The notes: generated by a model not told the origin, from the letters alone. A stretch of DNA of 64,000 nt from an uncultured Faecalibacterium sp. (GCA_934533135.1 CAKTBG010000002.1:1-64000), one strand, 5' to 3'; shown: positions 50,090 to 61,137, counted from the stretch's first letter. A program made the numbers and translations.

Positions 50090-52015
50090 ATGCAGAACAA
50101 ACTTTTACAGCCCATCGAAGTGGGCGGACTGACCTTCAAAAACCGCATTATGTTCCCGCCGCTGACCACCGGTTACGAGAAGAACGGGATGCTCAGCGAG
50201 CAGGATATGGGCTTTTACACCCGTCTGGCAAAGGGCGGCGTGGGGTACATCGTCCTCGGCGACGTGGCACCCATCAACAGCTTCTCCCCGACGCCGAAGC
50301 TGTTTGAGGACAGCCAGATCCCTGCGTTCAAGGCACTGGCCGATAGCGTCCATGCCTACGGCACCAAGCTGGGCGTCCAGATCTTCCACCCGGAGTACGA
50401 CGTGGACGCCATCAACCGCCTGTTTATGGAGAAGAAATTCGACGAGATGCGCCAGCGGCTGCACCACGACATGATGTTCTTCACCGACGAAGTCAGCGAG
50501 GAAATGCTGCAGGCCATCATCGACAAGATGTGTGCCTGCGCCGTCCGTGCGCAGAAGGCGGGCGTGGACGTCATCCAGATCCACGGCGACCGACTGACCG
50601 GCTGCCTCTGCTCGAGCCGGATGAACCACCGCACCGACAAATTCGGCGGCAGCCTCGAGAACCGCGCCCGCTTTGCCCGGATGCTGGTGCGCGCCATCCG
50701 CAAGGCGGTGCCGGAGATGGTGATCGACTATAAGCTCTCCATCGTGACCCCGCAGCGGGGCAAGGGCGGCATCGATCAGGCCGACGCCGTGCAGTTTGCC
50801 CAGTGGCTGGTGGAGGACGGTGTGGATATGCTCCACGTCGCACAGGCCAACCATACCGGCAACATGGCCGACACCATCCCGCCCATGGGCGTGCAGCCTT
50901 ACGGCTTCTTCGTCTCGATCGCGGGCGACATCAAGAAAGCCGTCAACGTTCCGGTCAGTGCCGTGGGCCGCATTGTGGATGCGGAGATGGCCGAGCGGGT
51001 GATTGAGAGCGGCATGGCCGACATCGTGGCCTTGGGCCGTCCGCTGCTGGCCGACCCCGACTGGGGCGAGAAGATCGCCGCCGGAAAGGGCTGTGACATC
51101 CGCCGCTGCATCAGCTGCAACAAGGGCTGCACCGACGCCATCCAGAACCGCCAGTTCATCTCCTGCGTCCTCAACGCCGAGAACGGCTGCGAGAATCTCC
51201 GCAGCATCACCCCGGCGCAGCAGAAAAAGAAGGTCGCCGTCCTCGGCGGCGGCCCTGCCGGTCTGGAAGCGGCTCGGGTCGCAGCTCTGCGCGGCCACGA
51301 TGTGACCCTGTTTGAAAAGACCACCGCACTGGGCGGCCAGCTGAACATCGCCTGCATCCCGCCCCGCAAGGAGGAGATGCGCCGTGCCGCGCAGGATCTC
51401 ATCCGCGCGGTCTGCAAGGCGGGCGTCCAGCTTCGGCTGGCGCAGGCACCTACGGCAGAGGAGCTGAAAGCGGCCGGGTTTGAGGCCGTCATCAACGCGG
51501 TGGGCGCACACAGTGCCGCTCCCCGGATCCCCGGCAGCGACCATGTGAATGTGGCCGACGCATGGAAGATCCTTGCCGGAGAGCAGCAGGTCTACGGCAC
51601 CGTTGCCGTCATCGGCGGCGGCATGGTGGGCTGCGAGACGGCGGAGTATCTGGCCGAGCGGGGCTGCAAGGTCGCGGTGGTCGAGATGATGGACAAGATC
51701 GCCGCCGGGGAAAGCACTACCATCCTGCCGACCCTGCTGGAAAACTACAAGACCTACGGCGTGGCGCAGTATCCCGGCCATAAGGTCAAGGAATTCCGGC
51801 TGGATGCTGTGCTCTGCGAGAACAAGGACGGCGCAGAGGTCACCATCCCCTGTGACTACATCGTGCTGGCCATGGGTGCCCGCTCCAACGAATGGGATGC
51901 TTCCGCACTGGAAGGCACCGGCGTAGAGGTTTACGCCGTCGGCGACGCTGCAGGCAAGGCTGCGGATATCGCCAACGCCATCCGCACTGGTTACGACACG
52001 GCCTGCAAGCTCTAA
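50090..52015 (+). CDS. NADH:flavin oxidoreductase/ene-reductase (2-enoate reductase, 2,4-dienoyl-CoA reductase type)
   Basis: 641 aa. The N-terminal Old Yellow Enzyme barrel (1-340, FMN), a 4Fe-4S site (CISCNKGC followed by Cys 12 residues on, about 342-361), and C-terminal FAD/NAD(P)-binding domains (VAVLGGGPAGLEAARVA; VAVIGGGMVGCETAEYL) give the build of 2-enoate reductase, BaiCD and steroid ene-reductases. The usual barrel motif HGAHGYL is replaced by HGDRLTGCL, so the proton donor and substrate pocket differ. It reduces a conjugated C=C with NAD(P)H electrons. With the esterase and transporter ahead, an unsaturated aromatic acid is a fair guess; a steroid is also possible. AGGAGA ribosome site. 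Confidence 0.88.
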   Translation: MQNKLLQPIEVGGLTFKNRIMFPPLTTGYEKNGMLSEQDMGFYTRLAKGGVGYIVLGDVAPINSFSPTPKLFEDSQIPAFKALADSVHAYGTKLGVQIFHPEYDVDAINRLFMEKKFDEMRQRLHHDMMFFTDEVSEEMLQAIIDKMCACAVRAQKAGVDVIQIHGDRLTGCLCSSRMNHRTDKFGGSLENRARFARMLVRAIRKAVPEMVIDYKLSIVTPQRGKGGIDQADAVQFAQWLVEDGVDMLHVAQANHTGNMADTIPPMGVQPYGFFVSIAGDIKKAVNVPVSAVGRIVDAEMAERVIESGMADIVALGRPLLADPDWGEKIAAGKGCDIRRCISCNKGCTDAIQNRQFISCVLNAENGCENLRSITPAQQKKKVAVLGGGPAGLEAARVAALRGHDVTLFEKTTALGGQLNIACIPPRKEEMRRAAQDLIRAVCKAGVQLRLAQAPTAEELKAAGFEAVINAVGAHSAAPRIPGSDHVNVADAWKILAGEQQVYGTVAVIGGGMVGCETAEYLAERGCKVAVVEMMDKIAAGESTTILPTLLENYKTYGVAQYPGHKVKEFRLDAVLCENKDGAEVTIPCDYIVLAMGARSNEWDASALEGTGVEVYAVGDAAGKAADIANAIRTGYDTACKL

Positions 52016-52043
52016 AGCGGCTTTTCCTCCTGCTTCCTCCATA

Positions 52044-52102
52044 CAACGAGACCCGCCCTGTTTCCGGAAAAGATCCCTCCGGAGGCAGGGCGGGTCTTGC
52101 GT
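52044..52102. terminator. Bidirectional intrinsic terminator
   Basis: CAACGAGACCCGCCCTG pairs with CAGGGCGGGTCTTGCGTTG. It separates the ene-reductase gene from the convergent MATE gene. Confidence 0.85.
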
Positions 52103-52129
52103 TGTCCGATCCCGAACACCCCAGAATGC

Positions 52130-53518
52130 TCAGCGTGCGGCGGCTTCGCGGGCACGCTCGATCTCGTCCATCTGGATCAATTTGTGCAGGAAGGGGAAGA
52201 GGAAGGGCACGGTAACAAAGAAAGTAAGCACATCGGCGATGGGCTGGCAGATCTCGATGCCAAACAGCCCGTAGAGCCGGGGCAGGGCGAGGATCAGCGG
52301 GATGAAGAACACCCCCTGACGGCAGCAGGCAAGGAAGGTGGCTCGACCCGATTTGCCGATGCTCTGGAACAGCATATTGCCCGCCACGATGACCGGCTGC
52401 AGGAAGATGGCGACGCACTGATACCGGAAAGCGGGCAGTGCGACCGCCGTGACTTCCGGATCGTCGCGGAAGAGTTGGATCAGGCTCTCGGCGTTGCACC
52501 AGCAGGCGGCCACGATAACGCTCAGGAAGCCGAGGCTGACCAGCATGGTGAACACGCAGGCCTGCTGGACCCGGCGGTATTTCCGGGCACCGTAGTTGAA
52601 ACCGGCCACCGGCTGGAAGCCCTGACCGGTGCCGATGGCCACGGACAGAATGAACATGAAAATGCGGGAGACGATGCTCATGCCGGCCACGGCTGCATCG
52701 CCGTAGCTGCGGGCGGCAATGTTCAGCAGCATACCGCCGATGCTGTTCAGCCCCTGACGGCCAAAGCTGGGCATACCGGTGAAGAGGATGGTGCCGAACT
52801 CCTGCACACTGCGGGTGACGGCAGTGATCCGGAACTGGCTGACCGTCCGCCCCCGCAGGAACATCGACAGCAGAATGCCAAAACTGATGGCCTGACTGAT
52901 GGCTGTGGCGACACCGGCACCGGCGGTGCCCATGCCGAGACCAAAGATGAACAGCGGGTCGAGTGCCATGTTCAGCACACCGCCGGTGACAAGCCCGATC
53001 ATGGCGAAGCTGGCTTTTCCCTCGTAGCGGAGGATGTTGTTCATCACGAGGCTGGACATCATCAGCGGGGCTGCGATCAGGATGGGGCGGGCATAGGCGC
53101 AGGCATGGGGCAGGATGGTCTCGGTGCTGCCCAGCATCATCATAAAGTGCGGCAGGGTGGCAAGGCCGGAAACGGTAAGGACGACGCCAAAGGTCAACGC
53201 CGTGAAAAAGCTGGTGGAAGCAAACCGGGTGGCAGCGGCGGTATTCTGGCTGCCAAGGCTCCGGCTGATGATGCTGCCCGCGCCATGACCCAGCATAAAG
53301 CCCAAGGCCTGAATGATCGCCATCAGGCTTGAGACGACGCCCACCGCACCGGATGCACTGGTGGAAATCTGCCCCACAAAGAAGGTGTCGGCCAGATTGT
53401 AGATGCTGGTGATGAGCATACTCAGGATGGTGGGAGCCGCGAGGCTCAGGATCAGCTTCGGGATTGGAGTCTCGGTCATTTTTTTAAATTGCTGTTGGGT
53501 GCGGTCGTCTGCGTTCAT
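52130..53518 (-). CDS. MATE-family multidrug efflux transporter
   Basis: 462 aa with 12 membrane segments in two six-helix halves. N-terminal PIPKLILSLAAPTILSMLITS and YNLADTFFVGQ, then GHGAGSIISRSLGS and GMPSFGRQGLNS in the second half, identify the NorM/DinF-like family. Na+ or H+ driven export of cationic compounds is the family role; the substrate is unknown. The start at 53518 is chosen at MNADD, although its ribosome site (AGTGAGA) is weak. Promoter at 53620-53647. The neighbouring ene-reductase operon is convergent and separately terminated. Confidence 0.93.
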   Translation of the reverse strand: MNADDRTQQQFKKMTETPIPKLILSLAAPTILSMLITSIYNLADTFFVGQISTSASGAVGVVSSLMAIIQALGFMLGHGAGSIISRSLGSQNTAAATRFASTSFFTALTFGVVLTVSGLATLPHFMMMLGSTETILPHACAYARPILIAAPLMMSSLVMNNILRYEGKASFAMIGLVTGGVLNMALDPLFIFGLGMGTAGAGVATAISQAISFGILLSMFLRGRTVSQFRITAVTRSVQEFGTILFTGMPSFGRQGLNSIGGMLLNIAARSYGDAAVAGMSIVSRIFMFILSVAIGTGQGFQPVAGFNYGARKYRRVQQACVFTMLVSLGFLSVIVAACWCNAESLIQLFRDDPEVTAVALPAFRYQCVAIFLQPVIVAGNMLFQSIGKSGRATFLACCRQGVFFIPLILALPRLYGLFGIEICQPIADVLTFFVTVPFLFPFLHKLIQMDEIERAREAAAR

Positions 53519-53619
53519 GGGAAAAATCTCACTTTCTAGTTTGATATAGAACAATTTTGTCGGCATAAAAATTCGTCCTTCGCAGAGGAAAAGGACGGTG
53601 AAAAATGTTTATTGATTTT

Positions 53620-53647
53620 ATTATAGCACATTCCGCACTGGAAGCAA
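53620..53647 (-). promoter_or_regulatory. Promoter of the MATE gene
   Basis: On the minus strand, TTGCTT (53642-53647), 16 bp, TATAAT (53620-53625). Confidence 0.6.
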
Positions 53648-53774
53648 AGGCGGGCAGCAAAATAAAATCCTGCAAAGAAAACAAAATACCGGCCGGATTT
53701 TTAGGGGATTGGGTGCAAATGGAATGCAGCAGCACAAACATTTTGGCGAAAATGCTAAAGGATGGTCGAATTCC

Positions 53775-53803
53775 TTGCAAAAAATTACGTCAAGTGGTAT
53801 AAT
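53775..53803 (+). promoter_or_regulatory. Promoter of the ricin-type protein gene
   Basis: TTGCAA (53775-53780), 17 bp, TATAAT (53798-53803). A strong promoter by sequence. Confidence 0.75.
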
Positions 53804-53861
53804 TTAACAAGACGAAGTAAGAGCTTTTGGATAAGATGACCAACTTTGGAGGAAACAAACC

Positions 53862-54686
53862 ATGAAATCTGTTGAACAGACGGTAATTCAGGCAGATCGT
53901 TTTTACACCATCGCAGCCAAGACCGGCAGTGTGATCGAGGCGGTGGAAAAGGCGCAGAACGGCGATATCCGCCTTGGCAAGTACGACCATAAACCCGAGC
54001 AGGAGTGGGCGTTCATCCGGGTGGGCGACGGCGTTTACCGCATCCGCAACCGTGCCAGCGGCAAGCTGATCGACCTGATGATGACCGGTACGGCCAACGG
54101 CACTTGGCTCCATCTGTGGGAGGATGTGGGCGGCACATCCCAGATGTGGACCCTGCAGCCCACCCCGGAAGGGAAAGTCCGTCTCCGCTCTTCTTGGGCG
54201 GGCGGCAAGTGCATTGATACCGTGGGCATGGGCGTGGCCGATGGTGCCGTGCTCCAGATCTGGCAGGAGACCGCAGGCGACGACCAGCTGTGGACCATCT
54301 CTGAGGTCAAGGATCGCGCCAAGCGTGCCGTGAAGAAGGCCGCAGAGCTGGAAGCTGCTGCAGCACCCGCGGTGGAAGCTGCACCGGCAGCAGAGGCACC
54401 GAAGGCGGAAGAAAAACCCGAGGTCAAGGCAGAGCCGGCAGTGCCCGTCGTGCCCGTCGTGGAAAAAGCCAAGGAGACGGCTCCGGTTGTGGAAGAAAAG
54501 GCTGCACCCGTTGTGGAGACGGCTGCTCCCGCCGCGGAGAAAACGCCTGCCCCTGCTGCGGAACCCAAGGCCGAAGAGAGCAAGCCTGCTGCGCCTGCCA
54601 AGAAGACCACTTCTCGTAAGACCTGCACCGCCAAGAAACCGGCGGCAAAGAAGTCCGTTGCCCGCAAAAAGACCAGCCGGAAGTAA
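53862..54686 (+). CDS. Ricin-type beta-trefoil protein with lysine-rich, histone-H1-like tail
   Basis: 274 aa, no signal peptide. Residues 10-150 form a ricin B-like trefoil with three QxW marks: QEW (47-49), QMW (94-96) and QLW (142-144). Residues 151-245 are low-complexity Ala/Pro/Glu/Val with Lys. The last 28 residues are Lys/Arg-rich with AKKPAAKKSVARKKTSRK, like histone H1 or the tails of actinobacterial HupB. The trefoil would bind sugar and the tail DNA, RNA or anionic polymers; the lack of an export signal points to a cytoplasmic, perhaps nucleoid- or glycogen-associated role. GGAGG lies 10 nt before the ATG; strong promoter and own terminator. Function unknown. Confidence 0.78.
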   Translation: MKSVEQTVIQADRFYTIAAKTGSVIEAVEKAQNGDIRLGKYDHKPEQEWAFIRVGDGVYRIRNRASGKLIDLMMTGTANGTWLHLWEDVGGTSQMWTLQPTPEGKVRLRSSWAGGKCIDTVGMGVADGAVLQIWQETAGDDQLWTISEVKDRAKRAVKKAAELEAAAAPAVEAAPAAEAPKAEEKPEVKAEPAVPVVPVVEKAKETAPVVEEKAAPVVETAAPAAEKTPAPAAEPKAEESKPAAPAKKTTSRKTCTAKKPAAKKSVARKKTSRK

Positions 54687-54719
54687 GGATCCCGCGGGTC
54701 TGCAATACCGTACATGAAC

Positions 54720-54764
54720 AAGAACTCCGCATTGGGCTGCAACACCCGATGCGGAGTTCTTTTT
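54720..54764 (+). terminator. Intrinsic terminator of the ricin-type gene
   Basis: AAGAACTCCGCAT pairs with ATGCGGAGTTCTT, followed by TTT. The same stem is used at 21619-21667. Confidence 0.85.
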
Positions 54765-54781
54765 GCTGCAGATCAGAAACT

Positions 54782-54880
54782 CATAGCAGTTTGCGTTTTT
54801 AATGCACAAGCAACATCCGCAAACTGCATATCGCAAATATGCCATTTTGATAGGCACTATTTTTGAAAATTGCGATAAAA
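54782..54880. repeat. Two-hairpin structured element (family B, copy 3)
   Basis: Hairpin 1: GCAGTTTGCG (54786-54795) and CGCAAACTGC (54818-54827). Hairpin 2: TATCGCAA (54829-54836) and TTGCGATA (54870-54877), with inner TGCC/GGCA. It differs from copy 2 at only a few positions over about 98 nt despite lying 26 kb away. It ends 7 bp before the pyrG stop codon (minus strand). Confidence 0.8.
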
Positions 54881-54886
54881 CGAAGC

Positions 54887-56521
54887 TCAGACGTCCATCA
54901 GGCTGCGCTGCTCCGAAGCACGGAACTTGAGGGCGGCGGCGATGAAGGCCTTGAACAGGGGATGCGCACGGTTGGGGCGGCTCTTGAACTCGGGGTGGAA
55001 CTGTGCGCCAAGGTGGAAATCACGACCCGGCAGCTCGACGGTCTCGACCAGATGTCCGTCGGGGCTGGTGCCGGAGATGACCAGACCGGCATCCTGCATC
55101 TCCTGACGGAATTCGTTGTTGAACTCATAGCGGTGGCGGTGACGCTCCCAGATCTCCGCTTCGCCGTAGCACGCGGCCATCTTGGTGCCGGGCATGACCT
55201 TGCAGGGATACTTGCCCAGACGCATGGTGCCGCCCTTGGGGATGTTGCCCTGCTGGTCGGCCATCAGCGCAATGACATTGTGCTTGCCATCCGGGGTGAA
55301 CTCGCTGGAATTGGCGTCCTTGTAGCCCAGAACGTTCCGGGCAAACTCCATGACCATGATCTGCATACCAAGGCAGATGCCAAAGTAGGGGATCTGGTTC
55401 TCCCGGGCATACTGTGCGGCTTGGATCATGCCCTCGATGCCGCGGTCGCCGAAGCCGCCGGGCACGATGATGCCGTCCACGTCGGCAAAGGCTTCCTTGC
55501 AGTCTGCCTGACTTTCCAGATGCTCGCTGTCCACCCACTTGATCTCGATCTGGCTGTCGTTCTCAAAACCGGCGTGGTACAGGCTCTCCATGACGGAGAG
55601 GTAGGCGTCGTGCAGCTTGACATATTTGCCGACCAGAGCGATGGTGCAGGTGCGGCTGCGGGTAGCAATGCGGGAGACCACGTCCTTCCACTCGGTCAGG
55701 TCTGCGGCGGGCACGTCCAGATGCAGCTTGTTGACCACCACATCGTCCAGACCATTGCTGTGGAGCATCAGCGGGCACTGGTAGAGGCTGGGCATGGTCA
55801 GGTTCTCAATGACACACTCGGGCTTGACGTTGCAGAAGGTGCTGATCTTCCGGCGGATGTCGCTGCCTACGCTGCCGTCGGCACGCAGGATGATGATGTC
55901 CGGGTTGATGCCCATGCCCTGCAGCTCCTTGACCGAGTGCTGGGCGGGTTTCGACTTGTACTCGTCGGAGCCGGAGATGTAGGGCACCAGCACGACATGG
56001 ATGTAGCAGCAGTTGTCACGGCCCTGCTCCAGACCCACCTGACGGATGGCCTCAAGGAAGGGCTGGCTCTCGATGTCGCCGGTGGTGCCGCCGATCTCGG
56101 TGATGACCACATCGGCCTCGGTGGAGGAAGCCAGATTGTAGATGTAGCTCTTGATCTCGTTGGTGATGTGCGGGATGATCTGGACGGTCTGGCCGAGGTA
56201 GGCACCCTGCCGCTCCTTGTTCAGGACGTTCCAGTAGACTTTGCCGGTGGTCAGGTTGGAATACTTGTTCAGATTTTCGTCGATGAAACGCTCGTAGTGG
56301 CCGAGGTCGAGGTCGGTCTCGGTGCCGTCGTCGGTCACAAAGACCTCGCCGTGCTGCAGGGGGCTCATGGTGCCCGGGTCTACGTTTACATAGGGATCCA
56401 GCTTCTGGCTGGCGACTTTCAGGCCGCGGCACTTCAGCAGGCGGCCCAGAGAGGCGGCGGTGATGCCTTTGCCCAGACCGGAGACGACGCCGCCGGTCAC
56501 AAAGATGAATTTGGTTGCCAT
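54887..56521 (-). CDS. pyrG: CTP synthase
   Basis: 544 aa. It makes CTP from UTP, ATP and glutamine. The N-terminal synthetase domain begins [23 protein letters not shown] and includes [14 protein letters not shown]. The C-terminal class I glutaminase has FGICLGMQ with the nucleophile Cys, and the catalytic His-Glu in HPEFKSRP. Length is standard. The start at MATKF has GAGGAGG 9 nt upstream. It is downstream of glnN, glnA and the ANTAR gene on the same strand; it uses glutamine, so grouping with glutamine synthesis makes sense. Confidence 0.97.
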   Translation of the reverse strand: MATKFIFVTGGVVSGLGKGITAASLGRLLKCRGLKVASQKLDPYVNVDPGTMSPLQHGEVFVTDDGTETDLDLGHYERFIDENLNKYSNLTTGKVYWNVLNKERQGAYLGQTVQIIPHITNEIKSYIYNLASSTEADVVITEIGGTTGDIESQPFLEAIRQVGLEQGRDNCCYIHVVLVPYISGSDEYKSKPAQHSVKELQGMGINPDIIILRADGSVGSDIRRKISTFCNVKPECVIENLTMPSLYQCPLMLHSNGLDDVVVNKLHLDVPAADLTEWKDVVSRIATRSRTCTIALVGKYVKLHDAYLSVMESLYHAGFENDSQIEIKWVDSEHLESQADCKEAFADVDGIIVPGGFGDRGIEGMIQAAQYARENQIPYFGICLGMQIMVMEFARNVLGYKDANSSEFTPDGKHNVIALMADQQGNIPKGGTMRLGKYPCKVMPGTKMAACYGEAEIWERHRHRYEFNNEFRQEMQDAGLVISGTSPDGHLVETVELPGRDFHLGAQFHPEFKSRPNRAHPLFKAFIAAALKFRASEQRSLMDV

Positions 56522-56632
56522 TCTTATATCCTCCTCTAATTTCGGCTTTGATACTTTTTTCCATTTCCCAATGTCTTTCAAAAGGCGGCCGGTCTCGTCA
56601 ATCCGGCACGGCCGTCTGAATCCAACTCCAGA

Positions 56633-57211
56633 TTATACACCCAGAGGGTCATAAGAATCAAGAATATCCTGTGCAACTTCGGTGCGGTCGCGCCGGGTAT
56701 CCATTGCCGTTTTTTCGATGTAGCGGTGTGCTTCCATCTCGGTCATCTGTTCGTGCTGGATCAGGCAGCACTTGGCGCGGCTGACCAGACGCACCTGCGC
56801 CAGTTTTTCCTGCATCCGGTTGTTCTCCTGCCGGAGAAACTGCAGGCGGTGGTTGCTGGCGGACGCCATGTGGATCGCCTGCAGAAACAGGGTGTTGGAA
56901 AACGGTTTGCTGACCAGCAGCACGCCCTGTTCGCTCATGGGGGTCAGCAGCTGCTCGGCGGCAGCGGCCTTGACCAGCAGCACCACGCCGGCGTCGGTCT
57001 TTTCCACGGCCGTGGCACACAACTCGTGGCCGAACTCATCCGGCAGGGGAGAATTGACGACGATCAGCTCAAAATCCGATTCCAACATCCGCCTTCGCGC
57101 CTCTGCTCCGCTGGGGACGATCAGAGGCCGTGTGTATCCCAATTCCGTCAGCCGGGCCGAAATATACTCGTTGGAGCTTGCACCGGCACTGACGATCAGA
57201 GCTCGTCCCAT
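56633..57211 (-). CDS. ANTAR-domain RNA-binding antiterminator with atypical receiver
   Basis: 192 aa. Residues 1-115 are receiver-like, but the phospho-acceptor is N53 (LIVVNSPLPDEFG) and the N-terminal acidic pair is missing, while the Lys is kept (K102, SKPF). A coiled-coil linker (about 118-137) leads to an ANTAR domain (about 138-185; RAKCCLIQHEQMTEMEAHRYI) that binds tandem stem-loops and prevents termination. It sits 51 bp after glnA and downstream of glnN, whose leaders hold terminator-like hairpins at 58675 and 60985. That makes nitrogen-dependent antitermination the likely role. AAGGAG lies 8 nt before the ATG. The signal sensed is unknown. Confidence 0.87.
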   Translation of the reverse strand: MGRALIVSAGASSNEYISARLTELGYTRPLIVPSGAEARRRMLESDFELIVVNSPLPDEFGHELCATAVEKTDAGVVLLVKAAAAEQLLTPMSEQGVLLVSKPFSNTLFLQAIHMASASNHRLQFLRQENNRMQEKLAQVRLVSRAKCCLIQHEQMTEMEAHRYIEKTAMDTRRDRTEVAQDILDSYDPLGV

Positions 57212-57262
57212 CCTGATTGCTCCTTTCTTACACGCATTTTGGCACGCATTGTCCGCAAAGGG

Positions 57263-58582
57263 TCAGATCGCGTTGAAGTAGTGGACGCGCTCGTATTCCT
57301 CGGGGTCGGGGGCATTTTTCAGAGCCTGACTGCGCTTCAGAGCCTCGGCATAGTACCGGCGGGACAGCTCTTCGGGCAGGACGCGGCGGAGAAATTCGCT
57401 GTTCTGGGAGACCTCCACGGCTTCTTCCAGCGAGGCGGGCAGGGTCTCGAGGGGAAGCCCTACCGCCTCAGACGGGATGAAGAGGTTCTTATTGACGGGA
57501 GCAGACAGCTGCATCCGGCTTTCGATGCCATCCAGACCGGCAGCAAGGATCAGGCCGATGGCCAGATAGGGGTTGCAGGCGGGGTCCGGGCTGCGCAGCT
57601 CCATCCGGCAGTTGTCGCCCTTGACCTGCGGGATCCGCACCAGCTGGCTGCGGTTCTGGCGGCTCCAGCTGACATAGCGGGGGGCTTCGTCGCAGCCGAA
57701 ACGGAGATAGCTGTTGGGCAGCGGATTGGTAAAGGCGGTCAGCTCCCGGCTGTGGTGGAGCACACCGGCCATGAAGCTGCCCGGGATGCTGTCGGGTGCG
57801 ATGTCGCCCTCAAACAGGTTGTGGCCGTCCATGCTGAGCGAGAGGTTGATGTGCAGGCCGCTGCCCGCCTGATCGGGCAAGGGCTTCGGCAGAAAGCTGG
57901 CGTGCAGGCCGTTGCTGGCGGCCACGGCGCGGGCGATCTGCTTGAAGGTCATCACATTGTCGGCGGTCTTGAGGGGGCCGGCATAGTGGCAGTCGATCTC
58001 GTTCTGGCCGTTGCCGTTTTCGTGGTGGCTGTGCTGGGGGGCCAGACCCATCTGCTCCATGGTCAGGCAGATATCCCGGCGCAGATTTTCACCGGCGTCC
58101 AGCGGGGCGACGTCAAAGTAGCCGCCGAAGTCGATGGGGATCTTGGTCGGGCGGCCGTGGTCGTCGTTTTCAAACAGGTAAAACTCGCACTCAGCACCCA
58201 CGTTGACGGTCAGACCCAGCCGCTTGAACTTGCGGTTCATATCCCGCAAAAAGCCGCGGCAGTTGCCGCCGAAGGCTGTGTTGTCCGGCTTTTCCACGTC
58301 GCAGAAGAACTGCATGACCCGGCCTTCCGTGGAACGCCACGGCAGGATGGTCATAGTGGAAAGATCGGGCCGGAGCACCAGATCGCTCTCTTCGACGTGC
58401 ATGAACCCGGCAATGGCACTGCCGTCGAAGCAGACGCCGTCCTCCAGAGCCTTGGGCAGGTCGCTGGCAAGGACTGCGATGTTTTTCTGGGTGCCAAAGA
58501 TATCGCAGAACGCAAAGCGCACAAATTTAACGTTGTTGTCCTCGACGAAATCGAGAATGTCCTGCTGCGTGGTATAACTCAT
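57263..58582 (-). CDS. glnA: Glutamine synthetase, type I
   Basis: 439 aa. It forms glutamine from glutamate, ammonia and ATP. Blocks seen are VRFAFCDIFGTQKN, VGAECEFYLFE (metal Glu), HHENGNGQNEID, AGSGLHINLSL (substrate loop with His) and NRSQLVRIP. The length is that of the alpha subgroup of Firmicutes, lacking the adenylylation loop. GGAGG lies 7 nt before ATG 58582, beating an ATG two codons earlier that is too near. It follows glnN by 218 bp containing a terminator, and precedes the ANTAR gene. Confidence 0.95.
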   Translation of the reverse strand: MSYTTQQDILDFVEDNNVKFVRFAFCDIFGTQKNIAVLASDLPKALEDGVCFDGSAIAGFMHVEESDLVLRPDLSTMTILPWRSTEGRVMQFFCDVEKPDNTAFGGNCRGFLRDMNRKFKRLGLTVNVGAECEFYLFENDDHGRPTKIPIDFGGYFDVAPLDAGENLRRDICLTMEQMGLAPQHSHHENGNGQNEIDCHYAGPLKTADNVMTFKQIARAVAASNGLHASFLPKPLPDQAGSGLHINLSLSMDGHNLFEGDIAPDSIPGSFMAGVLHHSRELTAFTNPLPNSYLRFGCDEAPRYVSWSRQNRSQLVRIPQVKGDNCRMELRSPDPACNPYLAIGLILAAGLDGIESRMQLSAPVNKNLFIPSEAVGLPLETLPASLEEAVEVSQNSEFLRRVLPEELSRRYYAEALKRSQALKNAPDPEEYERVHYFNAI

Positions 58583-58674
58583 AAACATACCTCCACGCCG
58601 CTGCAGGCGATGCTCAGCGGCGGTTTTTCCATGGTATTGTCTTGTAAAAATGGCAAAAGCTGCGTTTTCTCCTG

Positions 58675-58722
58675 AAAAAACGCCTAAAGGCCCACCCCTA
58701 AAAAGGAGCAGGTCTTTAGGCT
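58675..58722 (-). terminator. Terminator between glnN and glnA, possible ANTAR target
   Basis: On the minus strand GCCTAAAGACC pairs with GGCCTTTAGGC, with a 7-bp inner helix, followed by GTTTTTT. It either ends glnN or regulates read-through into glnA. Between here and 58582 the leader holds a CGCCGCTG/CAGCGGCG hairpin just before the glnA ribosome site and no clear promoter. Confidence 0.8.
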
Positions 58723-58800
58723 GGTGTAAGAAATAGGAAAAGGAGAATGGCAAAAGATCAATCGCAGCCTAACGATGTTCTTTGTACGGAGATCCGCAGA

Positions 58801-60888
<2,088 letters not shown>

Positions 60889-60984
60889 AAATCCTACTCC
60901 TTACTTGATCTTGTTTTTTGTCCAACGATCGCAAAAATTTCTTCTTCTGGAGAGAAACTGCGCGCGAAATCGTGTGCTAAACGA

Positions 60985-61022
60985 AACGACGCTGTGAGTC
61001 AGGAGGTGACCCACAGCGTCGT
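60985..61022 (-). promoter_or_regulatory. Leader hairpin of glnN with CCUCC loop
   Basis: On the minus strand AACGACGCTGTGGGTCA pairs with TGACTCACAGCGTCGTT, a 17-bp helix with one G-U pair closing a CCUCC pentaloop, about 100 nt before the start codon. The following TTTCGTTT is a weak U-run, so it may be an attenuator. The loop is complementary to a GGAGG ribosome site. Confidence 0.6.
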
Positions 61023-61038
61023 TGCTGCCTATGCGATG

Positions 61039-61067
61039 ATTATAGCCTACAACGGCACAAAACGCAA
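61039..61067 (-). promoter_or_regulatory. Promoter of glnN
   Basis: On the minus strand, TTGCGT (61062-61067), 17 bp, TATAAT (61039-61044). Confidence 0.75.
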
Positions 61068-61137
61068 TTGACAAAACTGACGATTCTGTACAAACCGACT
61101 CCTGATTTTTTGGCGTTTCCTGCGCTTGGTATGACTC

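Noticed and set aside
53790..54857. Minus-strand frame rich in Gly, Cys and Arg across the ricin-type gene and a repeat element
   Set aside because: Complement of the Ala/Pro/Lys tail; it runs through a terminator and the two-hairpin repeat, with no domain support.
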